A stretch of 64,000 nt of DNA from JBBSOK01 sp965219125 (GTDB taxonomy: Bacteria; Bacteroidota; Bacteroidia; Flavobacteriales; Flavobacteriaceae), in assembly GCA_965219125.1 (NCBI GenBank), contig CBDCMO010000002.1:1550001-1614000 (forward strand). Reading direction: 5' to 3'. Numbering within the stretch: position 1 is the first letter of the stretch; each line of letters begins with the position of its first letter. Both the position numbers and the translations under genes were made by a program. Shown here in pieces: positions 8,488 to 15,550 of the stretch. The notes under the pieces were generated by a model. The model was not told the origin of the DNA. It saw nothing but the letters and a program-made list of their open reading frames with translations, and did not search any database.

Positions 8488-9633
8488 ATGATTGGGCTTT
8501 TTGCTTTGGTCTTTGGAAGTTATTTTTTTTGTATGCTTCTTATTTTTATGGGATTTTTAAAATTGGAGAAATTTAAATATCAACCTTCAATTGGCATCAT
8601 TCGTTTTACAATAATAATTCCCTTTCGTAATGAAGCTGAAAATTTACCAAAGCTTGTTTATTCACTTCAAAATATTAAATATCCTCGGCATTTATTCGAA
8701 ATAATATTTGTTGATGATGCTTCGGAGGATGATTCGGTTTCTATTCTTGCCAATTGTCTTACTTCAAAATTGAATGTCGAAAATCCTTTAAACTTTCGAA
8801 TTATTGAAAATTCGCGTTTTAGCAAATCCCCAAAAAAAGATGCGATTACTAAAGCCGTAAAAATTTCACATTTTGAATGGATTGTAACAACCGATGCAGA
8901 TTGCGCAGTACCTTCAACTTGGTTGAATTGTTTAGATAATTATATTCAAAATAAGGAAGTGAATATGATTTGTGGGCCGGTTTTTTATGCTGCTGACGCA
9001 AATTTTATTCAAAAGTTTCAACAATTGGATGGCTTTAGTTTGCAAGCAGTGACGATTGGTGGTTTTGGATTGCAGAAAACGCTACTTTGTAATGGCGCGA
9101 ATTTAGCCTACAAAAAAGAAGTTTTTCAACAGCTTTCAGGTTTTGAAGGCAACAATCATTTGGCAAGTGGTGATGATATTTTTATGATGGAGAAGATTTC
9201 GAAGGCATTTCCAAATTCGGTAAAATTTATAAAAAGCGCTGATATGGTTGTAACTACAAACGGACAAAAAACGTGGAAAGCTATTATAAACCAACGTATA
9301 AGATGGGCTTCAAAAACTTCAAAAACGAAAGGTTTTCTTCCAAAATTACTGGGGATTATTGTTTTCTTCATCAATTTACTCTTGATTATAGGCTTATTTG
9401 TTTGTATTTTTCAATCTCATTTTTTATTATCTTATGGAATATTTATTCTTATAAAACTAGGCGTGGATTATGTTGTTTTGGCACAATCTTCAAAATTTTT
9501 CAATAAACAAATCCACATATTTCTATTTTTCAAATCTGCTATTATTTATCCATTACTTATAACAATTACAGTAATTGCTAGTTTCTCGGGAAGGTATAAT
9601 TGGAAAGGAAGAAACTTTGATAACAAGGTGTGA
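8488..9633 (+). CDS. Membrane glycosyltransferase family 2
   Basis: This 381-residue protein has an N-terminal membrane helix (about 2-24), a GT-A domain (about 38-270), and two or three C-terminal helices (about 285-375). GT2 signatures are IIPFRNEAENLP, the nucleotide-binding FVDDASEDDS, the metal-binding TTDADCA, and the acceptor-site QRIRWASK (QxxRW). QxxRW and the flanking helices are typical of processive or lipid-linked enzymes. Donor and acceptor are unknown. A GAAACGAG stretch precedes the start. Confidence 0.9.
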   Translation: MIGLFALVFGSYFFCMLLIFMGFLKLEKFKYQPSIGIIRFTIIIPFRNEAENLPKLVYSLQNIKYPRHLFEIIFVDDASEDDSVSILANCLTSKLNVENPLNFRIIENSRFSKSPKKDAITKAVKISHFEWIVTTDADCAVPSTWLNCLDNYIQNKEVNMICGPVFYAADANFIQKFQQLDGFSLQAVTIGGFGLQKTLLCNGANLAYKKEVFQQLSGFEGNNHLASGDDIFMMEKISKAFPNSVKFIKSADMVVTTNGQKTWKAIINQRIRWASKTSKTKGFLPKLLGIIVFFINLLLIIGLFVCIFQSHFLLSYGIFILIKLGVDYVVLAQSSKFFNKQIHIFLFFKSAIIYPLLITITVIASFSGRYNWKGRNFDNKV

Positions 9634-9666
9634 AATATTTATCTTTAACTACTAAATTAAATAGAG

Positions 9667-10302
9667 ATGAGAAAAAAGTTCGGCTTTTTAGTATTGCTTT
9701 TAGTGCTGTCTGCTAATAGTTCGTTCAGTCAAGAAAAAGAGAAACCAACTGTTGAAAGCCGTGAAAATAAAAGTAAAGGAGGTTCTGTTTCCGCAAGATT
9801 GGGCGCATTTGTAGGTTATAGCAACACAGTTTATTTATCTCAGAAAGAGGCGAAAGGAAGTATAATTGCTGGGGTAAATTTTGAAGTTTTGGATCTTAAA
9901 AATTTACGTCGTCATTCCTTGGTTTTTCAGCTAAAAAAAACGTTTGAAAACAGCACAACTAACTTATCTGCCACTCAATTTTCATTCAATTATCGCTTTA
10001 AATTTATACAAACACCAAAGTTTGATGCGTATTTAAATGCAAAATTTGCATCTTATACCTATGTAAAAAGATTAGTTACCTACACACTTGAAGATGGTGG
10101 AGCAGCGGACGGCTCTATAAATATAACGGAAGAACGAAAAGGCGGCGATTTTACAGCGCCGGCCGCATTTGGTTTAGGTCCAGATTACAAAGTTGGGAAC
10201 GGTTATATTACCTTCAATTATAACGATATTGTAGCAATTGGTCTAGATAGTAATGGCGATTTTCCCACAGAATTTACGTTGGGTTACAAGTTTAATTTAT
10301 AA
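9667..10302 (+). CDS. Predicted outer-membrane beta-barrel protein
   Basis: This 211-residue protein has a signal peptide (FGFLVLLLVLSANSSFSQ, cleavage after about residue 22), a short charged linker (EKEKPTVESRENKSKGG), then alternating strands ending in the aromatic terminal strand FTLGYKFNL. A final strand ending in a hydrophobic or aromatic residue is usual for outer-membrane barrels. I do not recognise a named family. It is 33 bases after the glycosyltransferase, and its stop codon overlaps the end of the convergent gene by a few bases. Confidence 0.65.
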   Translation: MRKKFGFLVLLLVLSANSSFSQEKEKPTVESRENKSKGGSVSARLGAFVGYSNTVYLSQKEAKGSIIAGVNFEVLDLKNLRRHSLVFQLKKTFENSTTNLSATQFSFNYRFKFIQTPKFDAYLNAKFASYTYVKRLVTYTLEDGGAADGSINITEERKGGDFTAPAAFGLGPDYKVGNGYITFNYNDIVAIGLDSNGDFPTEFTLGYKFNL

Positions 10303-10779
10303 GTTTGAAGTTGCTAAAATTAGAGGCAATTTGAATTCGGTTTTTACAGGTATCGCTCTTTTATAAGCTGGCGAAACGGTTTGCAAAGTTTCTACATTTT
10401 GAATAACAATACTATCCAATTTTGGAAAATTTGATTTTGCGACACTGTCCATTTCTATATTTTTGACCAATAATTTCCCCTCTTTATCCACCGTCATTGT
10501 TAGCAAAATTGTGTCCTGCAAATCTTGGCTTGTTACATAGGAATTTATGCTGATAGCATCATAAATAGAATGTGAAAGTGTTTTTGTAAAACATTCCTTT
10601 TGCGCTTGTTTATCAATTTCGCCTTTACATTGCTTAAAAGCTGGATATTGGTCTACATCACTCCAAACAATAGTTTTTAACTCATCCTCATAGATAGTTT
10701 CTTTTGAAAGTTTTTTGGTTTCAAAAAACTGGCAAGACATTGCCGTGCAGAGAATCACTAAAAATAAAAACCTTTTCAT
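10297..10779 (-). CDS. Lipoprotein with TonB C-terminal-like domain
   Basis: The ATG at 10779 is chosen because it starts a lipoprotein signal (MKRFLFLVILCTAMSC, lipobox TAMSC). The 160-residue product has a KQCKGEIDKQAQKECF segment and a C-terminal part (TILLTMTVDKEGKLLVKNIEM, then SPAYKRAIPVKTEFKLPL) resembling the TonB/energy-transducer C-terminal fold found in many Bacteroidota periplasmic proteins, but without the proline-rich and transmembrane parts of true TonB. A role as an energy transducer is therefore unlikely. It ends convergent with the outer-membrane protein gene. Confidence 0.65.
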   Translation of the reverse strand: MKRFLFLVILCTAMSCQFFETKKLSKETIYEDELKTIVWSDVDQYPAFKQCKGEIDKQAQKECFTKTLSHSIYDAISINSYVTSQDLQDTILLTMTVDKEGKLLVKNIEMDSVAKSNFPKLDSIVIQNVETLQTVSPAYKRAIPVKTEFKLPLILATSNL

Positions 10780-10907
10780 TGTGAGTAAAAATAGCAATAA
10801 GTAAAGCACAAATCTACTTAAAATTAGTCTTTTGCGAAATGAAGTTGGATTTTCAAATCTGTTATTCTAAACTTGAATGAAGGCTGAATTATTTACCTTC
10901 AACAAAA

Positions 10908-10939
10908 AAACCTGTCAGGTTTTAAAACTTGACATGTCT
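10908..10939. repeat. AT-rich palindrome in intergenic spacer
   Basis: CCTGTCAGGTTTT (10911-10923) is followed immediately by AAAACTTGACATG (10924-10936), whose reverse complement matches it at 11 of 13 positions, one difference being a G-T wobble. A run of seven A precedes it. It lies between the TonB-like lipoprotein and the nitroreductase genes and could act as a terminator or be the remnant of a dispersed palindrome. Confidence 0.5.
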
Positions 10940-10985
10940 TAAGGCTATTTTTTTCACGATTGTCTAAAGACTAGTGATTTCTATT

Positions 10986-11540
10986 TTACATCCAAATCGT
11001 TTTCTCCTCAATCGGAGTTTTTCTTGTTCCTTCCGGTAAATCGCCATCGTATTTTCCGAGAAAAAGAAAGCCTAAACATCTTTCACCTTCTTCCATTGGT
11101 GCAAATTCGCTTAAATAATTCATTGTCCCGGGACTTCCCCAAAATGCGCCAATATTCAAATCGTGTGCAGTTAGCCACATGTTTTGCACAGCCATTGCAG
11201 TTGCAGAAATTTCTTCCCATTCTGGCAAACTTTCTTTTGGATCGCGCTGCATACAAATTGCGATAACACAACCAGATTTTGCTGGATTATCGTAAAACTT
11301 CTTATAAGTAAACTCACTGAAGTTTTCTGTGTAGTCCTTATATTTATCTGCATTCCATTGCGCAAATTTCTCTATAGCTTCGCCGTGAAAAACCTTAAAT
11401 CGCCAAGGTTCAGTACGTTTATGTGTTGGTGCCCAATTTGCGGCTTCCAAAATTATTTCAATATCTTTTCTTGAAATAGGTTCTTCATTATATAAAGGTG
11501 GAGTAATTGATCTCCTATTTTTAATTGTTTCTGAAATCAT
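10986..11540 (-). CDS. Nitroreductase family protein
   Basis: This 184-residue FMN-dependent nitroreductase-fold protein resembles the short YdjA-like group. It has the N-terminal FMN-binding RRSITP (about residues 9-14), the APTHKRTEPWRF block (about 38-49), AVQNMWLTAHDLNIGAFWGS (about 118-137), and the terminal GKYDGDLPEGTRKTP region. Such enzymes are NAD(P)H-dependent reductases of nitro or quinone compounds; the substrate cannot be told. The gene stands alone on the minus strand. Confidence 0.9.
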   Translation of the reverse strand: MISETIKNRRSITPPLYNEEPISRKDIEIILEAANWAPTHKRTEPWRFKVFHGEAIEKFAQWNADKYKDYTENFSEFTYKKFYDNPAKSGCVIAICMQRDPKESLPEWEEISATAMAVQNMWLTAHDLNIGAFWGSPGTMNYLSEFAPMEEGERCLGFLFLGKYDGDLPEGTRKTPIEEKTIWM

Positions 11541-11614
11541 AGCTATCTTTAAATTTTCAATTTTAATTTAGCTTATAAAAATACACTTTCAAAGTTTGAG
11601 GTTTAGTATAAAAC

Positions 11615-11641
11615 AAAAAAAATCCTGCAATTTGCAGGATT
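11615..11641 (-). terminator. Rho-independent terminator after the CsbD gene
   Basis: The stem AATCCTGC/GCAGGATT (11621-11628 and 11634-11641) encloses a five-base loop and is followed on the minus strand by a long T run. It lies 25 bases after the CsbD stop. Confidence 0.85.
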
Positions 11642-11666
11642 TCTCTCTTTTTCAAAACAATCTTAA

Positions 11667-11867
11667 TTAATCAAACTTCATATCATCAAAAAACTTGTTC
11701 ACTTGATCCTTAGTTTGACCTGTTTTCTTTTGAATACGACCTTTCATTTCATCCTCTTTACCTTCTTGATAATCTAAATCATCATCGGTAAGATTGCCCC
11801 ATTGTTGTTTTGCTTTTCCTTTAGCAATGTTCCAATTGCCTTTCATTTTATCTGTAAATGCGCTCAT
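11667..11867 (-). CDS. CsbD family stress-response protein
   Basis: This 66-residue hydrophilic protein has the CsbD pattern: DKMKGNWNIAKGKAKQQWGNLTDDDL, then GKEDEMKGRIQKKTGQTKDQV. CsbD-like proteins are abundant small proteins induced by general stress in many bacteria; the biochemical role is unclear. It forms a single-gene unit with its own terminator. Confidence 0.92.
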   Translation of the reverse strand: MSAFTDKMKGNWNIAKGKAKQQWGNLTDDDLDYQEGKEDEMKGRIQKKTGQTKDQVNKFFDDMKFD

Positions 11868-12026
11868 AATTTATGTTTTTAAAGGTTATACATTTTTTGT
11901 TATCATAAAGATAAGAAGATAGATTTTTCTAAAAGTGAACATTGGGTTAATGTGTTGTTAATAGTAGGTTAAGGTAGCTTTATGCGTTAACTATTGAAGC
12001 AAAAAAGACAACACAAGATACGTAAA

Positions 12027-12057
12027 ACAAAAAAAGCCCATCCATTTGGATAAGCTT
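12027..12057 (-). terminator. Terminator downstream of tRNA-Asp
   Basis: On the minus strand, AAGCTTATCC and GGATGGGCTT pair around a four-base loop and are followed by seven T. It lies about 95 bases after the tRNA 3' end and is the likely end of that transcript. Confidence 0.75.
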
Positions 12058-12151
12058 CTCATCGGTCTATTTCTAAACCACAAGCCCTATTTAAAGGACT
12101 CAACACAACATTTTTAATAGACTTCGCAGTTATTAAACGAAGATAATATTG

Positions 12152-12225
12152 CGGTCTGGACGAGACTCGAACTCGCGACCCCCTGCGTGACAGGCAGGTA
12201 TTCTAACCAACTGAACTACCAGACC
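12152..12225 (-). tRNA. tRNA-Asp (GTC)
   Basis: This is a 74-base cloverleaf on the minus strand. The acceptor arms GGTCTGG and CCAGACC pair fully with discriminator G. The D arm contains AGTTCAGTTGGTTAGA, the anticodon stem-loop is CCTGC-CTGTCAC-GCAGG with anticodon GTC, and the T loop is GTTCGAGTC. CCA is not encoded. A long flanking non-coding stretch and a downstream terminator suggest a single-tRNA unit. Confidence 0.97.
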
Positions 12226-12422
12226 GTTGCTAAATCCTTTCAGATAATAGCTTGCTTATTGGCTTCCCTTTAAGCGAGGGCAAATATAACACTCCATTTC
12301 ATTATCGCAAACTTTTTATCGAAAAAAAATGAAATTTGTTCGAAGCCTACTTTTGAAGATTTCACGGCATTTTTGGAGAAATTTTTTAACAGCAAATTGC
12401 GACTTAAGACTAAGGACTTTTT

Positions 12423-13352
12423 TCAACCAAACTTTTGCCTTTCAACTAAATAAGTTGTCAAAATTTTATTGAAACTTTCATTAATATCAGCAGCAACGTA
12501 TTTAATTCGGTACTGGGCACATCGTAACTTTAATTCATCAAAATATGCAGCTACTGCTTTTGCGTAGTTTTCTTTTACGTTATCGGCATACAAATTTATG
12601 TGTTGGCCCGTTTCAACATCTACAAAGCGTTTGGGACGATTGCTAAAATCGAATTTAATCTCCTTCTTTTTATCAATTGTATGAAATAAAATAACTTCGT
12701 GTTTATTGTATTTTAAATGTTGTAATGCCTCAAACATTTTCTCAGCTTTGGCATCTTCTTGAAACATATCTGTAAAAAGAAAAACTAAAGACCTTCTTTT
12801 TAATTTTTCCGCGATAAGGTGTAAATATTCGTATGTTTGGGTAGATATTTCTTTATTTGAAGTATTTAAAGCCGCATTCATATTTTGCAGTAACATTTGA
12901 TGATGTCTTTCACTTCCTTTTTCTGATGCGTAAAATTCATAGTTATTACTGTAAATACTAATTCCAACAGCATCACGCTGGCGTTTCAACAAATTCATAA
13001 TCGCTGCACTTGCCAAAATGGAAAAGCCAATTTTGTTTAAAGAATTTATCGAAAATTCCTTCAACCGTGGATAATGCATCGAGCTGCTGTTATCTATTAT
13101 TAGATGACAACGCAGATTCGTTTCTTCTTCGTACCGCTTTGTATAAAGTTTATCGGTTTTGGCAAAAAGTTTCCAATCTATATGTTTAGTGCTTTCGCCA
13201 TTATTATAAATTTTGTGTTCTGCAAACTCGGCAGAAAAACCGTGAAATGGACTTTTATGCAAGCCTGAAATAAAACCTTCAACCACTTGTTTGGCCAAAA
13301 GCTCCAGGTTTTTAAAACCGATAATTTCGTTTATTTCATTTTCAATATTCAC
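12423..13352 (-). CDS. DUF58 domain-containing protein
   Basis: This 309-residue protein has the DUF58/vWA-like layout: an N-terminal helix (KNLELLAKQVVEGF), FHGFSAEFAEHKIYNNGESTKHIDW, the YEEETNLRCHLIIDNSSSM motif with a MIDAS-like DxSxS (about residues 87-91), and VFLFTDMFQ. DUF58 proteins usually sit beside a MoxR AAA+ ATPase and batA-type genes; here no MoxR is adjacent, as the neighbours are tRNA-Asp and clpP. Such proteins are thought to act in MoxR-dependent maturation or stress response. Confidence 0.88.
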   Translation of the reverse strand: MNIENEINEIIGFKNLELLAKQVVEGFISGLHKSPFHGFSAEFAEHKIYNNGESTKHIDWKLFAKTDKLYTKRYEEETNLRCHLIIDNSSSMHYPRLKEFSINSLNKIGFSILASAAIMNLLKRQRDAVGISIYSNNYEFYASEKGSERHHQMLLQNMNAALNTSNKEISTQTYEYLHLIAEKLKRRSLVFLFTDMFQEDAKAEKMFEALQHLKYNKHEVILFHTIDKKKEIKFDFSNRPKRFVDVETGQHINLYADNVKENYAKAVAAYFDELKLRCAQYRIKYVAADINESFNKILTTYLVERQKFG

Positions 13353-13393
13353 GCTTGCTTCTTTAAAATTTCTAATTCGCTCGCTTCGGTAAA

Positions 13394-13429
13394 ATTCTTT
13401 TTAAAATGCCAAATACATTTTAAAAGAAT
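13394..13429. repeat. AT-rich inverted repeat
   Basis: ATTCTTTTTAAAATG (13394-13408) and CATTTTAAAAGAAT (13416-13429) pair over 14 bases with one bulge around a seven-base loop. It lies 42 bases upstream of the DUF58 start. It may be a regulatory hairpin in that leader or a weak terminator for clpP. Confidence 0.6.
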
Positions 13430-13519
13430 CATTTAGCGGCCCGCAATTATTTAAAAAAAGTTATCACTAAAAGACAATTTCATTCCCACAAAACAATAAA
13501 TAAAAATTAATGAAACTTA

Positions 13520-13592
13520 AAAAAGTAAGGTTCCTGAGTGATTTCTATAAAATCCTCAAAAGCATTTTTTAGAAGTCGTACCGAAGAACCTT
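13520..13592 (-). terminator. Long-armed hairpin after clpP
   Basis: On the minus strand AAGGTTC (13586-13592) and GAACCTT (13527-13533) pair around a 52-base loop that itself holds a small GATTT/GAAATC stem, and a T run follows at 13520-13525. It starts five bases after the clpP stop. It may be a terminator with an unusually large apical part, or a 3' UTR-derived RNA. Confidence 0.45.
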
Positions 13593-13596
13593 TCTA

Positions 13597-14142
13597 CTAT
13601 TTCAAAATACCATCAACAATGCCGTAAGCAACAGATTCTTCTGCGCTCATCCAGTGATCGCGATTAAAATCTTTCATTACTTTTTCAAATTTTTGTCCGC
13701 AATTATCCGCTAAAATTTTTGCGCTTATTTCTTTCGTCTTTAAAATTTCCTGCGCTGTAATTTCAATATCACTTGCAACGCCGCGCGCACCGCCACTTGG
13801 TTGGTGAATCATCACCCTTGCGTGAGGCTGGATAAGTCTTTTCCCCTTTTTACCTGCCGAAAGCAATATACTTCCCATACTTGCCGCGAGACCTATACAA
13901 ATGGTACTTACCGGACTTTTTATAGCCCTAATAGTATCGTACATGCTAAAACCGCTCGTTACATATCCGCCCGGACTGTTTATATAAAACTTAATTTCAT
14001 CGTGACTTATTGAATCTAGATAAAACAACCTGTCAACTACATGTCGGGCGCTTTTGTCGTCCACCATTCCCCATAAAAATATGGTGCGGTCTGCTAATTG
14101 TTGACTATCTATAATATCCTGTGCTTTGTTCTTTTTATCCAT
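13597..14142 (-). CDS. clpP: ClpP family serine protease subunit
   Basis: This 181-residue protein has the full ClpP catalytic set: Ser in GLAASMGSILLSAG, His in VMIHQPSGG, Asp in VMKDFNRDHWMSAEE, plus the YINSPGG oxyanion segment. It lacks the long N-terminal region of the usual clpP-clpX locus product, and no clpX or tig lies nearby, so it is probably a second ClpP. ClpP forms tetradecameric proteolytic chambers fed by Clp ATPases. It could pair with a main ClpP elsewhere or form its own ring. Confidence 0.88.
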   Translation of the reverse strand: MDKKNKAQDIIDSQQLADRTIFLWGMVDDKSARHVVDRLFYLDSISHDEIKFYINSPGGYVTSGFSMYDTIRAIKSPVSTICIGLAASMGSILLSAGKKGKRLIQPHARVMIHQPSGGARGVASDIEITAQEILKTKEISAKILADNCGQKFEKVMKDFNRDHWMSAEESVAYGIVDGILK

Positions 14143-14260
14143 AATGTGATTGCAATGTTTGTTCTAGCGCAATTGAAACTTAATTTATAACTGTAAAAAA
14201 TACTTTTATGTAATCTTTTCGACTGCGCTCGAAAGACATAATTTAAACTTTGAGTAAATT

Positions 14261-14290
14261 AAAAAAGGCTTACCAATTTGGCAAACCTTT
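14261..14290 (-). terminator. Terminator after trxA
   Basis: On the minus strand AAAGGTTTGCC and GGTAAGCCTTT pair around AAATT, followed by a T run. It lies 25 bases after the thioredoxin stop codon. Confidence 0.8.
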
Positions 14291-14314
14291 CATTGTTTTA
14301 TTTTAAATAAACAT

Positions 14315-14632
14315 TTATAATAATTTATCTATTGCTTCAGCGTATGTAGCTTTAGGTGCTACGCCCACTTGTCTGCCAACCAATTCTCCTTTGTGGAAAA
14401 CCAAAACGGTTGGTATATTCCGCACGCCGTATTTTGCTGCAAATTCTTGGTTTGCGTCAACATCCATTTTGCCTATTACAGCTTTGCCTTCGTAATCTTT
14501 ACTAAGCTCGTCTATTACAGGTCCTACCATACGGCACGGACCACACCAAGCTGCCCAAAAATCTACAACTACGGGATGTTCGCTATTTAATACTAATTCT
14601 TGAAAAGTTGCGTCTGTTATTTCTAAAGCCAT
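14315..14632 (-). CDS. trxA: Thioredoxin
   Basis: This 105-residue classical thioredoxin has the redox motif AAWCGPCRM (about residues 28-36), the FWAAW strand before it, the buried Asp in VVDFW, the cis-proline in RNIPTVLVF and the C-terminal GVAPKATYAE. It reduces protein disulfides with thioredoxin reductase. It stands as a single-gene unit with its own terminator. Confidence 0.97.
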   Translation of the reverse strand: MALEITDATFQELVLNSEHPVVVDFWAAWCGPCRMVGPVIDELSKDYEGKAVIGKMDVDANQEFAAKYGVRNIPTVLVFHKGELVGRQVGVAPKATYAEAIDKLL

Positions 14633-14738
14633 TTTTTCTATATTTTTATAATTAGGTAAAAATAGACAAATACCAATCCAAAAGTATGTCGGTTAACATT
14701 AGTTTAAATAATTGCACCATTGTATATTTTTATTATTT

Positions 14739-14910
14739 GGCGGGTTGCGCTGCTTTAAAGGGCAGCGCACCGGGCTTTCCGCTATAACTTTTTATTTGTT
14801 AATTTAATCTATAAACTGTCGCTTTGTCATATTTAGTGTAAATCCGCTTTAATTTTGTACTTCCGCCAATTTAAACAAATAAAAAGGTTGCCGCTTCAAT
14901 CCCTACCCGA
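14739..14910 (+). repeat. Structured dispersed intergenic element, copy A
   Basis: In order: terminal CGGGT (14741-14745); hairpin TGCGCTGC/GCAGCGCA (14746-14753 and 14762-14769); the block CCGGGCTTTCCGCT; a perfect 13-bp inverted repeat CTTTTTATTTGTT/AACAAATAAAAAG (14788-14800 and 14874-14886) around a 73-base loop; CCGCTTCAATCCCT; and terminal ACCCG (14905-14909), complementary to the first terminus. A second copy with the same order and different stem sequences lies at 33337-33453 on the other strand. It fills the 350-base gap between trxA and the next gene. I recall similar motifs in other Flavobacteriia intergenic regions but know no assigned function. Confidence 0.75.
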
Positions 14911-14982
14911 TTTTAGAAAACCATCTACATTTTTTGAAAATTTTATTTTTCCCAAAATATCATTATTTCAAATTAATAGAAT

Positions 14983-15207
14983 TCACTCTATAATTTCATA
15001 GTCAATATCAAGCTTTCGTAAAGACCGCAGAGCAGATGCCGTATTTTTATCATCCATATCAATTTCTACAGCGTCTCCGTCTAAAAGTATATCTGTAAGT
15101 TCGTTGGATAATGAGGAGCTCATTTTATTTGAAATCTCTTCAATGCACTTGGCGATTGCTCTTCTATCTGGTCTTTGAGCACTACAAGACAGTAAGTTTA
15201 TATTCAT
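14983..15207 (-). CDS. Small hypothetical protein
   Basis: This is a 74-residue frame that I do not recognise. It begins MNINLLSCSAQRPDRRAIAKCIEEISN, with two cysteines, and has an acidic C-terminal half (LLDGDAVEIDMDDKNTASALRSLRKLDIDYEIIE) that looks like an alpha/beta domain with a final strand. Composition is protein-like and no signal peptide is present. It stands alone, with the structured repeat on its 3' side and an empty region on its 5' side. Confidence 0.6.
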   Translation of the reverse strand: MNINLLSCSAQRPDRRAIAKCIEEISNKMSSSLSNELTDILLDGDAVEIDMDDKNTASALRSLRKLDIDYEIIE

Positions 15208-15550
15208 AATTACATTTTTTTGTATGATTTTGATAAACCTATTCGATTTTCTTTACAAAATTTAGATCGATAGAAATCTCAATGACTTAAAAATACGAAA
15301 TTACGGTTAAAATTCCGCCGAATATTCACGCCATTTGTAATAAATATTGGTTTAATATTATTTTTTCAAAAAAATCTTTCGGAGAAATCACTATGAATAA
15401 AATATCCAATTTATTTAAAAAATAAACATTACATTAAGTCATAAGCTTTCGCTCAATATTCATGTTAAAAAATTCTCCACTGATTATTGTAGCTACAAAA
15501 TGTAGTAAATTCACTTTTTTTTAAATTCTAATAATCCACTTCTTCATTAT
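15208..15550. other. Intergenic region without recognised features
   Basis: This is a 343-base AT-rich spacer between divergent genes. I see no open frame of note, no strong hairpin and no convincing pair of promoter elements. It must hold the promoters of both the small minus-strand gene and the M16 peptidase pair. Confidence 0.6.

Noticed and set aside
15208..15550. Riboswitch or long leader upstream of the M16 pair
   Set aside because: No conserved motif or stable hairpin could be identified by eye.
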